Positions 1 through 10,022 are shown, numbered from the stretch's first letter. The stretch: DNA of 64,000 nucleotides from Shinisaurus crocodilurus (GCA_021292165.1 JAHFWL010000955.1:1-64000); one strand, 5' to 3'. Program-made: numbers and translations. Notes: generated from the sequence alone by a model not told the origin.

Positions 1-125
1 GTTAGAGATCTTAAAGGTCTAATCAGCCTGAGCAAGCGCATTCAAGGAGCACCTTCTCCTATGAACCTCTCTACATACTAAGAGTCGAGACACCACCCTT
101 AGTTACATTAACACAGTAGGCAACC

Positions 126-480
126 TATATGTGTCAGGACAGGGGTGCAGAACCTCAGGCCAGGGGCCAAATCCAGCCTACTGGGGTCCCAGTCTGGCCC
201 TAGAATTTAGGGATCCCAGTTTCTTTTTCCTATGGGAGTTCCCCCAAGTATGCTGGCTCCAGGTATCACACTGCCTCTGGACCACACAGCTAGCAGAGGC
301 AAGAGCAGCCTGTGCAGTGGTTCCCAACCTTGGGTCCCCAGATGTTCCTGGCCTACAGCTCCCAGCATACCCAGCCAACAACATCTGGTGACCCAAGGTT
401 GGGAACCACTGTGCTAGGGAATCAGTGGCACTCCAGACGTTGTTGGACTCCAACAAATTCAGAGTGAAGGGATTTGATTA
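126..480. repeat. hAT-like repeat copy A, with MITE inserted
   Basis: Begins TATATGTGTCAGGACAGGGG and shares about 200 bp with 2608-2830 (GGGATCCCA, TTCTTTTTCCTATGGGAG, CACACAGCTAGCAG). The end CAGGGGTGCAGAACCTCAGG looks like a hAT terminus. A palindromic MITE lies inside at 315-411. Confidence 0.6.
315..411. mobile_element. Palindromic MITE (CAGTGG ends) in hAT-like repeat A
   Basis: 97 bp, CAGTGGTTCCCAACCTTGGG mirrored by its complement at the other end, with CCCAGATGTT/AACATCTGG inside. A target duplication is not clear (TGTG/TG). Confidence 0.75.
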
Positions 481-527
481 ATGATGTTTGTACAACCAGG
501 GTCTGGTGCTGAATGCATAGCCAGTTG

Positions 528-587
528 TCATGGATGATGGGAGTTGAAGTCCAAAACATCTGGAGGGCCACAGGTTGCACACCCCTG
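528..587. mobile_element. Half of a palindromic MITE
   Basis: GATGGGAGTTGAAGTCC, AAAACATCTGGAGGGCC and a terminal ACACCCCTG correspond to one arm of the family. The other arm is missing. Confidence 0.6.
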
Positions 588-996
588 CATTAACATGTAA
601 TTACATGTTACACTAAACATACAGTTACCACCAGAAACAATACCCAGATATCTAGCTCCTCATATCCCCCACATAACATATGGGAACGTATGGAAGGTAT
701 CCATACCCTGATGTCACAACATTTCATGTTTCCCTCAGCCCCTACCTGTGTTGCTAAAGTGGCTGAGTGGATGTTGGGAAACTCAATCTCATGATGTCAG
801 GACATAAATACTAGATACTTAAAGGGGGGGCTAGAAGCATGGCTGTCTTTCCAGTGGCAGCTGTGCATTTAGGGTAAGATCTAGAATGGCGCTAAAATCC
901 TCTGAGGAGAACATAGTACCGTATGTATGCTTCATCTTTTTTTTTTCTTTTCTTTTTATTGTGAATTTCACCAAACCAAGACAAAATTTAAAATTC

Positions 997-1032
<36 letters not shown>
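997..1032. repeat. (AAT)n microsatellite
   Basis: Twelve AAT units up to the pogo-like MITE; the tract resumes as (ATA)n at 1298-1325. Confidence 0.9.
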
Positions 1033-1033
<1 letters not shown>

Positions 1034-1034
<1 letters not shown>

Positions 1035-1297
1035 AGTAATACCTTGGATTACAAGTAACTTGGTTTGAGAGCGTTTTGCAAGACAAGCAAATTTCTAAAT
1101 ATTTATTTAATATTTTTTTTTACTTGATATACAAGCGACGTCTTGCAATACAAGTACTTGTATTGTAAATTAAAGTACTTGTAAATTAAAAATCTCTGTA
1201 CAAATTTTTTGGGGGGGATTTCGTTTTGATATAAGAGTGTTTTGGATTACAAGCACGTTTCCGGAATGAATTATGCTCTCAGTCCAAGGCATGACTG
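1034..1297. mobile_element. pogo/Tc1-like MITE copy 1, inside a microsatellite
   Basis: Ends CAGTAATACCTTGGATT...AGTCCAAGGCATGACTG with TA on both sides. The body has GAGAGCGTTTTGCAAGACAAG and CTTGATATACAAGCGACGTC. It lies between (AAT)n and (ATA)n tracts. Confidence 0.8.
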
Positions 1298-1408
1298 TAA
1301 TATAATAATAATAATAATAATAATAGTCGTATGTAAATATCCATATAACTGCATAAATTTAAATATATCAATTATACATAAGTTTCAACAAAGGCAGACC
1401 AAATATCC

Positions 1409-1430
1409 ATATATATATATATATATATAT
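1409..1430. repeat. (AT)n microsatellite
   Basis: About 11 AT units. Confidence 0.9.
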
Positions 1431-1502
1431 TCAAGAGTGGTGCCTGTATGTCAGCTGCTCAAATATTGAAAGCATTGTTAGTTCTTCAATCCATTGTGTT
1501 AT
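1431..1502 (-). mobile_element. Small L1-related fragment
   Basis: Minus strand QWIEELTMLSIFEQLTYR matches QWIEELTVLVSIFERVAYR at 28.9 kb. Too short to say more. Confidence 0.45.
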
Positions 1503-1814
1503 AGGAGAACCTAGTCTGTATGCCTCATACATTCTCTGAGGAGAACCTAGTCTGCAATCATGCCTCATCATTTTGAGGTCAGTATGATGTCTACAAGGGG
1601 TGGATTCTTTTCCAACACAGAATGCCTGCTTTAGAATTCCCTGCCCAAAGACACTTATCCAACTACTTCCCGCATGGCCTTTTTCAGATTTGTTAGGACC
1701 TTTCCATTCTATAAGGCCTTCCTTTGTGGAGATTATTTGAATGGCTTTGTACTTTCTACTTCTCACTTCTGCCATGGAAGTTGAAGCTGGGGCCTGCTTA
1801 ATCGTGTCCATCTG

Positions 1815-1925
1815 ATTTATATTTTTTATTTTGGTTGGTTTTATATTGTTTTTATTTCAGCTGCCTTGAGCACCTTGGATGGGCAGAAGGGTGACATAAA
1901 AACAAATAAAAGAAATACATAAATC
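1815..1925 (+). mobile_element. LINE 3' tail
   Basis: TTTCAGCTGCCTTGAGCACC...GGTGACATAAAAACAAATAA is an L2-like 3' end. Confidence 0.5.
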
Positions 1926-2607
1926 TATGTTCTATTATTGGACACAAGCGTGAAAGCAAACTTTGTTCAGGGCTTCAATGAAGCTGAACATTCTGTAGAT
2001 GCCCAGGAATATAGGTCAACATTTGCCTTTCCAGTTCATAAAAGTCAAATGTTTTCCCTTAAGGGCAAATAACTGCCACAACTCTGGCTTCAGTGTATTA
2101 AAATGAGGATGGGAGAATTTTGAGCATGCCCAGAATGTCCAAGGTAAGGAAGGGAGAAAATCAGAGCAACTGCCAAGTAGTGCCCAAACTCGGAACAAAA
2201 AGGAAGGGGAAATTAGGCCAGATTCAGTTATGTCCACCTAAAAAGCAGTGGGATGATGGCACCTTGGGCACTTCTGTTGAGGAAAAGCATAATCCATTAC
2301 CAGCCAGCCATACCCACAATACAGGTGATTCGGAGGGAGCATGATGAGCCGAATATGTAGGCAGTAGGACACAAGCTTTGCTGCTAAACAATACCCAGAG
2401 TGATAGCAGTCGATGCTAGCCGAGCTAGAGATAAGAATTACGGAGACCTGAAAACAGCACTCCAAGGTCCAGCATCTTAAAATCATCTGATCCAAAGGAA
2501 CACCTTGTCCAATTTAAACATACCAAGGCCTACTCAACCCTTTCAGGGGATTTGGAAGCATACAGAGAGGAAGCCCCCTTAGAAATCTAGGAACTTACCT
2601 TGCCCTA

Positions 2608-2840
2608 TATGTGTCAGGGCAGGGGTGCAGAACCTCAGGCTGGGGCCAAACCTGGCCTGCCTCAGGTCCCAATCTGGCCCTAAGGTTTAGGGATCCCAAT
2701 TTCTTTTTCCTATGGGAGTTCTTCCTCAAGACTCGAGTATGCTGACTGCAGGCATCACACTACCTCTGGGACTGCCACACAGCTAGCAGAAGCAAGAGCA
2801 GCCAGCTAGGGAATCAGTAACCCCCAGCAGCTGGCTAGTC
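2608..2840. repeat. hAT-like repeat copy B, without the MITE
   Basis: Same sequence as copy A but running straight from AGCAGCCAG to GCTAGGGAATCAG where copy A holds the MITE. It therefore serves as a near-empty site. Confidence 0.65.
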
Positions 2841-3385
2841 AATGGCTGGCTTGGGCATAATCCCACATTAAATAAAAATATTGCTAGGACTTACAAAACA
2901 CATGCTTTCCGAACAGCGGATCATGTCATTAGATACTCCCTACCATGAAACAAGCTGGTGCTTCCTCTGAAAGCAAGGTTACAGCTGCGCTTGGCTAGGT
3001 CTGGAAGTCAAGGGGTTCACGCCACTTTCAATGCAAGAACTTCATAAAACTGTTAGGCAGAGGGGACAAAAACTGAATAGGCTACGATCATGCTATTTTT
3101 AAAAAAGTTTGCATTCTGGCTTGCCAAGTCATCCTCAATTTGTTTAGTTAGAAATCTCTCCATATGTTAAATACATTCGAAAATGTGTTGCACAATGCGA
3201 CATCACTGGCTCACCCCCAGGGTTTCCATAATAGAAACAAACAGACAGATGGCATGTACTAACCTAACCCCTTCAGTCATCTCATTCGAAGCATGCTTTT
3301 TTATTTACTTTAGAGTTAAAACCCTCATGCTTGAGGTTCAATTTTAATCTTTGGACATTTTCATCTTTTGACAAAACTGATGTTG

Positions 3386-3545
3386 TGGCTACAGTCCTAT
3401 TCACACTTAGCTGGGAGTAAGCCCCACCGAACACAGAGGAACTTGCTCCTGAGTAAACATGCAAAGCGTTGCTCTCTTAAGTCCCGCTGAACTCTGTGCC
3501 ACTTACTTCTGAGCATACATTGCATAGGACTGTGCTGTGTGTTTC
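3386..3545. repeat. Dispersed repeat (AGTCCTATTCACACTTAGC type)
   Basis: GGGAGTAAGCCCCACCGAAC, CTTGCTCCTGAGTAAACATG and TTGCATAGGACTGTGCTGTG are landmarks of a common squamate MITE-like repeat. Diverged pieces lie at 21222-21312, 19800-19860 and 46625-46695. Confidence 0.6.
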
Positions 3546-4746
3546 CACAGTGGCCTTGTCTTCCCATTCCCAAACCACTCTGTTCAAAACATCCCCAGCT
3601 GCAAATCACACGTTCATTTTGAGCCCGCTCAGAAGATTACATAAAGCGCACCCCCTATGGGTCTTCTTGCACAATGTACAGGAAAAAAAACTTGCCTTTG
3701 CAGAAAAACTTTTGACCTGGTTCATACTTGACTACATAAGCAGCATTTTGCTGCAGGCCAGTTTGCTGCAGGGTGCAGACAAAGCAATATGTACACCCAG
3801 GCCATTTTAATGGTCCAAACTAGTAATTTGCAGGCAATATTCATATATAATTAGCCCATTCTCCGGTCCAATTTCTGACAAATCTGTACAGTATTTTATT
3901 GAATAGCGGTGACCATGAGGGATATACTACTCTTGGTGCTTCATTTGACTTTTCAGCTGGCCAGAACAAATTAAGACAGCTGGGTCTGACTGGGTGTTAC
4001 GGCAAGCCCTTAGGAAACCCTCTGGAACATTACACTCGGACTGATATGGACTGGAAGCATGCATGCCGGCTAAATGGAATCCATTGCCATGCCACGAAGA
4101 CAAGTACCCTGACTTCCTGTCTTTAAACACCAGGGAAGAAAATGCCAATGTCCAGATAACCAAGTCAGAAGGCTGGGGAAAGAGCGTGTCGGAGAAGTCT
4201 GGATTTCATCAAGCCAAGTCACTGGAGAACAGGGAGAAAGGGTCTCTCTCAAGAGGGAGAGAACGGCAGGGGTGGGGGTGGGGGGAGAGAAGCAAAGAAC
4301 GTTGTATGTAATTCCCACAAACAAAGAATTGAATAAAACAGATGTAGTTTAGGCAGTGCATATGGACTCCACCCTTCTAAGTCCTTGTGTTTACTTCTTT
4401 CCCTCTCCCTCAGTTCAGAATGTTCAGGCTCTTCTTCAACGACTAAATTTCAGTGTAATCTCAACCACTTTCTTTTGTTGCAAATAATAGTAAACTAACA
4501 ACAACAACAACAACAACAACTTTCCACTGTCTCACACAGCGAGATCATGCCAAGCAACAGGATTTATACCTAAGGGCTCCATACAGACACATTTTTATGT
4601 GTGTTTACATTTCATTGTCCTTCCTTTCTTCTCTGTTCACAGAACAGTGCACAGAGAAGGCAAAACTCTTCAGCTCTGAAAATCCATCTGTTTATCTACT
4701 GCTCCGTTTCCTAAACCCCTTTTCAGTCCCACCTTTCACAGCATTA

Positions 4747-4767
4747 ACACACACACACACACACACT
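4747..4767. repeat. (AC)n microsatellite in COL5A2 intron 1
   Basis: About ten AC units, roughly 100 bp inside the intron from the exon 1 donor. Confidence 0.9.
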
Positions 4768-4863
4768 GGGTCATCTGCGCATCCTGAGTTTCCCAGTCCG
4801 CTTTTTCTTTTCTTTTTTCAAAGCAGGCAATCGACACACTCGGCACTACAAAGAAAAACTCAC

Positions 4864-4966
4864 CCCCCTCAAACTCGTCCTCCTCTTGCGTCTGTATCGT
4901 TCCCAAACGTCCTAGAAAAGCAATAAGAATGACAAACGTTCTTCTTTGGGTCCACGTTGCCATCAT
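4864..4966 (-). CDS. COL5A2: COL5A2 first coding exon (signal peptide)
   Basis: This exon encodes the first 34 residues, plus one base of the next codon, of the collagen alpha-2(V) chain, a secreted fibrillar collagen that helps nucleate type I/V fibrils. The peptide starts MMATWTQRR, has a hydrophobic core (FVILIAFLG) and continues QTQEEDEFEG. From memory, human COL5A2 begins MMANWAEAR, has the same length to its EEDEDEG motif, and is cleaved just before QEEDE. The reading frame ends at 4864 directly before GTGAGT, a consensus splice donor, giving a phase-1 intron. Two ATGs are in tandem (4966 and 4963); the first is chosen to match the MM start of the family. The remaining exons must lie beyond position 1, since no exon 2 (von Willebrand C domain) was seen at 1-4863. 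Identification is confident; function as an expressed gene is inferred. Confidence 0.9.
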
Positions 4967-4984
4967 GTCTAAATATTAGACATG
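4964..4984 (-). promoter_or_regulatory. Collagen-type 5' stem-loop over the COL5A2 start codon
   Basis: Perfect 9-bp inverted repeat: CATGTCTAA at 4964-4972 and TTAGACATG at 4976-4984 with a 3-nt loop. On the mRNA strand it reads ACATGTCTAA...TTAGACATG and runs into the initiator ATG. Type I and III collagen mRNAs carry a closely similar hairpin bound by LARP6 that coordinates their translation. The upstream arm contains its own ATG (4983-4981) opening a four-codon upstream frame that ends in TAG at 4971-4969, two bases before the main ATG. The hairpin is seen directly; its role here is inferred by homology. Confidence 0.75.
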
Positions 4985-5205
4985 TATATCCTCCTCCTCC
5001 TCCTCCTGGAGCAAGGGAAAGTGCAAAACAAAAGTGTAAAAAAAATTATTTGAACGCCACGAAGCCAGCTCTTTTTCTTTTCAGCACTCCCTCAGGACAT
5101 TTAAAAAAAAAAAAAAAAAGGCTGCTTGTTCCCCCGATGCTCCGTCCGCTTTCTTTTCCTTTCTTGTTTAACAGCGCTAGCTCTTGCACAGTCTACAACG
5201 ACTTT
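4967..5205 (-). other. COL5A2: COL5A2 5' untranslated region (putative)
   Basis: Sequence upstream of the COL5A2 start codon on the minus strand. The upper boundary is inferred from a TATA-like CTATTTAAAG at 5225-5234, which would place transcription start near 5200 and give a leader of roughly 235 nt. Read on the minus strand it carries a T-rich tract (T18 on that strand, 5101-5119), a GGA-repeat tract (4990-5007) and the start-codon hairpin. No splice acceptor is obvious between the promoter and the ATG, so leader and first coding exon are probably one exon. The exact start site cannot be read from sequence alone. Confidence 0.5.
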
Positions 5206-5224
5206 TTTTCGCAAAGTGATGCAG

Positions 5225-5234
5225 CTTTAAATAG
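5225..5234 (-). promoter_or_regulatory. TATA-like box, putative COL5A2 core promoter
   Basis: Minus-strand CTATTTAAAG lies about 260 nt above the COL5A2 start codon. It is the best-placed TATA-like element for a leader of the length expected for this gene. It could be a chance AT-rich match. Confidence 0.4.
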
Positions 5235-5318
5235 GAAGAATGCTGCCTCCACTTCTTTTCCAGCCCCCTTTCAGCTTCTTCAGGCTCATAATCATCCAGT
5301 CCCTGGCAAGGAATCGGG

Positions 5319-5326
5319 TGATTGAT
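5319..5326 (+). promoter_or_regulatory. PBX/HOX-type site TGATTGAT upstream of COL5A2
   Basis: TGATTGAT matches the PBX-HOX composite consensus (TGATNNAT). It lies about 90 bp above the putative TATA-like box. From memory, the human COL5A2 promoter is reported to be controlled by PBX, PREP and HOX proteins, so position and sequence both fit. An adjacent GTAAACAA (FOX-like) follows on the same strand. Confidence 0.45.
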
Positions 5327-5570
5327 GGTAAACAACCGAATCAGAACTAGCTTCACGCTCCCTCAAACTTTTCTCCTTTATTTGTTTTTATTTTTTACTC
5401 ATGCACAGTTCTTGAGAGGAGCTTCCCCCCACCCCGCCTGCTGTTGTTCAGGAAAAGATATCCTACGTAAAGAGTTTATTGGGAGCAGAATATACTTGGC
5501 TGAGAGAAGATGCTGCTGCCACTCTCATCACTCTTGGAAGCTGTAGAGGGGGACAGGATGCTAAAACGCT

Positions 5571-5580
5571 CTTTATATAG
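5571..5580 (-). promoter_or_regulatory. Second TATA box candidate CTATATAAAG
   Basis: Minus-strand CTATATAAAG is a near-perfect TATA box about 605 nt above the COL5A2 ATG, at the upper edge of the non-repetitive promoter region. It could drive a longer or alternative leader. The 350 bp between it and the other candidate is free of recognisable repeats. Confidence 0.3.
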
Positions 5581-5707
5581 TAACGGGCTAGGGAAAGCGA
5601 ACCGACCCCCCTCCAAACTTCTGGGAGGAGGTTTCCCCCTTCACTGTTCATGAGTGCCTGGGAGTTTAACTATTCCCATTCTCTTCTGCTTGCTACATTC
5701 TCTAAGT

Positions 5708-5827
5708 CAGCGGTAGGCAACCTGGTAGCTCCCCAGATGTTTTGGACTTCCATCAGTCCCAGCCAGCATGCCCAATGGTGAGCGACTGTGGGAGTCTCAA
5801 AACATCTGGAAGGCACCAAGTTGTCTG
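5708..5827. mobile_element. Palindromic hAT-like MITE
   Basis: CAGCGGTAGGCAACCTGG...CCAAGTTGTCTG with CCAGATGTTTTGGAC and its complement inside. 8-bp flanks CTCTAAGT/CTCTAAGG. It lies just upstream of the COL5A2 promoter region. A decayed second copy follows at about 5838-5935. Confidence 0.82.
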
Positions 5828-5960
5828 CTCTAAGGCAAGGGTGGGCGGAAAGCAGCTCCCCACATGTTTGGACTTCAACTCTCTGCATTCCTGACCCTTG
5901 GCCATACTGGCAGGGGCTTCTGGGAGTTAAAAACCCAAACCTCTGACAATCTAACCTCCC

Positions 5961-6037
5961 GCTGTGTGAATTGATAATAAAGGGTGGTATACAGATATTA
6001 TATTTGTACACCACCCTTCATTATCAACTCACACAGC
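5961..6037. repeat. Inverted repeat, about 36-bp arms
   Basis: GCTGTGTGAATTGATAATAA...TTATCAACTCACACAGC with AGGGTGGTATACAGATA / TATTTGTACACCACCC inside. It lies at the L2-like 3' end. Confidence 0.75.
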
Positions 6038-6430
6038 AGTGCACAAAAAAGCATTAAAACAACAATTAAAATAAAATACAAAGACAAAAACAATAACAAA
6101 ATCTGACAAGTTAGGTATTAAAGTCAGCAAATACCTTGGGATACAGTACAGATATGTTTTCAACAGTCACCTAAACTCTGTCAAGGGTGGTGCCTGTCAC
6201 ACTGCAGAAGGGAGAAAATTCCAAAGGCGGGGTGCCACAACAGGAAAGGCCCTTCCTCTGGCTTCCATCAAATATACTGTATCTGTGCAGGCGATGGGGG
6301 CAGCCAGGAGGCCCTGATCTGTGGATCTCAAGAGAACAAGCTGGTTGATATGGGAGAAGGCACTCCCTCTGGTAGCCTATCCCATAGGCTACCCTGTCAT
6401 ACCTGCTGCGGACATTCCAAGTGTTCACTG
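5985..6430 (-). mobile_element. L2-like LINE 3' region
   Basis: Minus-strand frame YQRECLLPYQPACS and RKGLSCCGTPPLEFSPF is the C-terminal end of L2 ORF2, followed by an AT-rich 3' UTR. YQRECLLPYQPA matches YLRECLLPYQPA of the forward copy at 6.8 kb. Confidence 0.7.
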
Positions 6431-6679
6431 CCTGCTCAGAGGCTGCTGTGTGGAGAAAACAAACAAACGAACAAGCCCTACTGACTGATGCTGCCTAGTG
6501 TCATGGGTCTCTGGTTTTCTCCTCCGCCACCAGCAGTTTTCAGTGGGCTTCACTATATTAGGCCTGCAGCAAATGAGAAACTAAATTGCCAATCTGCCTG
6601 GCTGGCTGCCTTCACTAAGCCTCTGAACAAGCAGATATCTTGCTTTACATCTGCTTCTTTGAAAACACAATTTAATATT

Positions 6680-7150
6680 ATTTGATGCAACTCCTTTGCT
6701 CAAGGAACTGCACTGGCTGCCTATTTGCTACTGGACCAAGTCTAAAGTGCCAGAACTAGTGTACAAAGCCCTAAACAACTTGGGACCAGGATACCTGAGA
6801 GAGTGCCTTCTCCCTTACCAACCTGCCCGGTCATCAGAGGACATTCTCCTGGTGGTTCCACATGGACCTATGGCCTGATTGGAGACCACCTGGAGAAGAG
6901 CCTTCAGTGTGGTGGCTCCACTTCTGCAGAACTCCCTGGCTCTGGAGGTCAGGCAGGCTCCAGCACTGTTGTTTTCGGCACCTGCTGAAGACGTCTTTGT
7001 TTCGGGAAGCCTTCCTTGCTGGCCAGCCATGATTTTAATGATATTCTGTTTTTATTCTTTTATCTGTTTTATCTTGTTATTGTTCACCACTCTGGAAACT
7101 GTCTAGATATGGAGCAGTACACAAATGCTGTAAATAAATAAATAAATAAC
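6680..7150 (+). mobile_element. L2 LINE 3' region
   Basis: LKELHWLPICYWTK, VYKALNNLGPGYLRECLLPY and WRRAFSVVAPLLQNSL read across frames as the L2 C-terminal domain. The 3' UTR ends in TAAATAAATAAATAAAT. It is oriented opposite to the fragment at 6.0-6.4 kb. Confidence 0.82.
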
Positions 7151-8140
7151 TGTTCTTTTAAGAACTGCCAACATATTACACAGCCTTTTGTGTCCATTTT
7201 GCCCATTGGTGGGGGGGGGGCTGCATGCACCCTGCCTGCTCTGATCCATGCTAAGTGGCTCAGAGTTGCCATTTTAATTTCCCACAAGGACCCTGATGTA
7301 TGGTTGCTCCAGGGCACTGTGGGAAATTTAAAGTCCCAGACACAGCCACATGAAGCAGATTAGAGTGCCAGAACAAAAAAAAAATTTTTTTTGAAGAGGA
7401 GCGCAGGGCAGGTGTTGGTGGTGAGCCCTGTTACAGCACTCGAACCCTGTCAGTTGTCCACGGATGCTGCCTGCAACCTCATTGCCAGGCATGTAGTGAC
7501 CAATACAACCCTATGTGAGTTACACTACTAGCAAGAATCCAATTGCCCAGAGGTTATCAAAAGCTTATCTGGCCTTATTCGTCTCTGTTTCTGATGTTGT
7601 TTTTTACGCCAATCATTTTTAGTACTTCTGATCTTTGCATCTATCTACCCCAACTTTCAAATCTCCAATTACATCATCCAAGCTGCTATCTACAATTTAG
7701 TCATTTCAAAATGGTGTGTGACGTTTAGGTGGGATTTGGGATTTTATTGTGTATCCAGCACAGAGTCTCAAGGCAAGAAATGTCTTGACACTTTGTGGCA
7801 CAATGATATGGAGCCTTGTTAGCTTGCAGATTTATTAGAAGTATTATAGCTAAAGGAAGGTAAATTCGTATTTATATTGATAAATAAAATCTGAATGGTT
7901 TGTTAGTTCAAATACAATTAAATCTTCTGTGTTATCCGCAGGCAGAATTTTACTAACGAGGTTTCAGAATGCTGATTATTATAGGAGTGTGCTGTGCAAG
8001 GGAGAAAGAAGTGTTTAGTCATGCCATTTGTTTTCATTGTTAAAGATCGCATTTGTTTTGCCATCTGTTCATGAAATTACATTCATTTCTGTACTCATTT
8101 TTTAAAGCCAGTGTACTTTATTCATTTCTGTACTCATTTT
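7151..8140. other. Intergenic, nothing recognised
   Basis: Non-coding DNA between L2 and a Sauria SINE. It holds a G10 run at 7211 and a near tandem duplication of about 38 bp at its end. No exon-like frame. Confidence 0.5.
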
Positions 8141-8148
8141 TAAAGCCA

Positions 8149-8404
8149 GCCAGTGTGGCATAGTGGTGAGAGTGTTGGACTGGGATTTGGGAGATCCGGG
8201 TTCTAGTCCCCGCTCGGCCATGAAACTCACTGGGTGACTTTGGGCCAGTCACTGCCTCTCAGCCTAACCTACCTCACAGGGTTGTTGTGAGGATAAAATG
8301 TAGAGGAAGAGGAGGAGGATTATGTAAGCCGCCTTGGGTTCCTTGTAGGAAAAAAGGTGGGGTATAAATGTAATAAATAAATAAATAAAATAAATAAATA
8401 AAAT
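8149..8404 (+). mobile_element. Sauria SINE
   Basis: tRNA-like head GCCAGTGTGGCATAGTGGTG with box B GGTTCTAGTCC, then GTGACTTTGGGCCAGTCACTG and CACAGGGTTGTTGTGAGG, and a Bov-B-like tail GCCGCCTTGGGTTCC...GGTGGGGTATAAAT ending in (AAAT)n. This is the standard squamate Sauria SINE. A 38-bp tandem duplication (from about 8082) precedes it. Confidence 0.9.
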
Positions 8405-9394
8405 ACTGCATTGGTTTTGTTATCCACCTTCATCTTTGTGTTAGTTTTCCTGTTTTTTATATATTTGCTGCTACTTGTGTTCTTACCGGAATTATGCAAA
8501 ATCTGGGGCATTCTGGGACAAGAAGTTTGGTTTGGAGCTGCCAGCAGCACTGCCAAACTTAGCTCTTGCTACCACCACTAGAGAGTGCTAAAGTCCTCCC
8601 CTCCCAAAAAAACAGAAGTCCAATCTTACCCACAACAACTATAATAACATTATTATTAATAATTAATAATAAATACCCCTGTGCATTCGTTTTGGGACAA
8701 ATGAAAATTGAACCAAATGGGCCCCATTCAGTTCATTCCCCCCCCCCCCATCAATTCTAAAACCAGTGCATACAGTTATTGATTTGCATCATACTAGGGT
8801 CTTTGCATGTTTTTAAAAACAGTCACCTTAAGCAATTCACCAGGGGAAAACAAGAATTTACCCATGGATATCTATCTTCAGGCTTCCACCAACTCCAGAT
8901 GGGTAGGGCTTAAAATAATGTGGCCATCTGCATTTAGCCACCATCCAGAGAGCCCTTTTCAATTGCACTCAAAGGCTTGTATGCACGCAGAGGAGCTTTG
9001 GACTAAAAGTAGTTCCTTACGTTACAACGCTAATTTTGAGCTGCCCTGCACTGAAAAGTAACCAGTCAAAGGGAGCTCCAGTTATGGTGTTTTAAAAAAA
9101 ACAGAGTCAGAAGCCACACTTCATGTGCAGAGCACACCACATGGCTCTCTCTCTGGCTTGGCCTCAACAACTACACAGCTGCCTACTCCAATTTGCACCA
9201 CTGTTGGAGCATATGCTGGGCTCTAGCATTCCTCTATCAATGAAATATTCTTTGCTTATTTATGTTTGGATGAATTTGTTTGAAGTCCGAAAGAAAGAAA
9301 AAAGAAGAAGCAAGCAGCAGTTGGTGAGTGAGTATGAAAGTCGAGTGCTAAGTGGTGATGGAGAAAAGTGATTAGCAAACTTTGTACAGTTCTT
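8405..9394. other. Intergenic, nothing recognised
   Basis: Short frames only, a (TAA)-rich patch near 8650 and a C-run near 8740. Confidence 0.5.
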
Positions 9395-9700
9395 ACTGAC
9401 CCAGTTCACATGATCACCGCTGCCCGCCATGGCTTGTTTAAGCTATGGCAAGCCGTGTATTGTGCCGGGCAGTGTTTGACTATTCAAGCCACAGCTATGG
9501 TTCATCATGTCATCCAAACCAGGTCTGTTGTTGGGTTGTGTGAGGGTTGTTTAACCCTCACATAACCCACACACCCCAGGTTCAGACGATACGACAAGCA
9601 GCGATCATGGCTTTAACATTCAAAATGCCCGCTGGCACATGCCACAGTCATGGTGGACTGTTTGATTGTGCGAAGTGGCCCAATGACTGGGTTCAGACTG
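9395..9700. repeat. Diverged members of the same foldback family
   Basis: CCAGGTTCAGACGATACGAC (9577) and AATGACTGGGTTCAGAC (9682) mark diverged ends. The palindrome TGAGGGTTGTTTAACCCTCA lies at 9541-9560. Confidence 0.45.
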
Positions 9701-9779
9701 ATGGCAGAGCACAGAAACAGCAGCAGACTTCTCTCAGACAAACACACGCGCATACACACACAGGACTTGTTTGTAAGTA

Positions 9780-10022
9780 CAGTAATACCTTGGATTGCAA
9801 GTAATTTGGTTTGAGAGCATTTGCAAGACAAGCAAATTTTTAATTTATTTTTTTTTTAACTTGATATACAAGCGACGTCTTGCAATACAAGTACTGTAGT
9901 ACGGCTTAAATTAAAAATCTCTGTACAAATTTTTTTGGGGGGATTTTGTTTTGATATAAGATTGTTTTGGATTACAAGCATGTTTCCGGAACGAATTATG
10001 CTCTCAATCCAAGGCATGACTG
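9780..10022. mobile_element. pogo/Tc1-like MITE copy 2
   Basis: 243 bp, TA-flanked, same ends and body as copy 1 (CAGTAATACCTTGGATTGC...AATCCAAGGCATGACTG). Confidence 0.82.

Larger units (their letters stand above)
1..4863 (-). other. COL5A2 intron 1 (5' part)
   Basis: Inferred from the splice donor at 4863. It contains the repeats listed separately (paired hAT-like repeats at about 126-480 and 2608-2840, a pogo-like MITE, AT microsatellites, an L1 fragment, a LINE tail). The stretches 1930-2600, 2850-3380 and 3550-4490 show no gene, no exon-like frame and no repeat I recognise. Confidence 0.7.

Noticed and set aside
1242..1469. ORFs with poly-Ile and Tyr-Ile runs
   Set aside because: Translation of (ATA)n and (AT)n tracts and of a MITE end.
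4736..4863. Continuation of the COL5A2 frame past 4864 (residues VPSVSIACFEKRKEK...)
   Set aside because: It is intron read-through after a consensus GTGAGT donor and runs into an (AC)n microsatellite; the frame has no collagen N-propeptide content.
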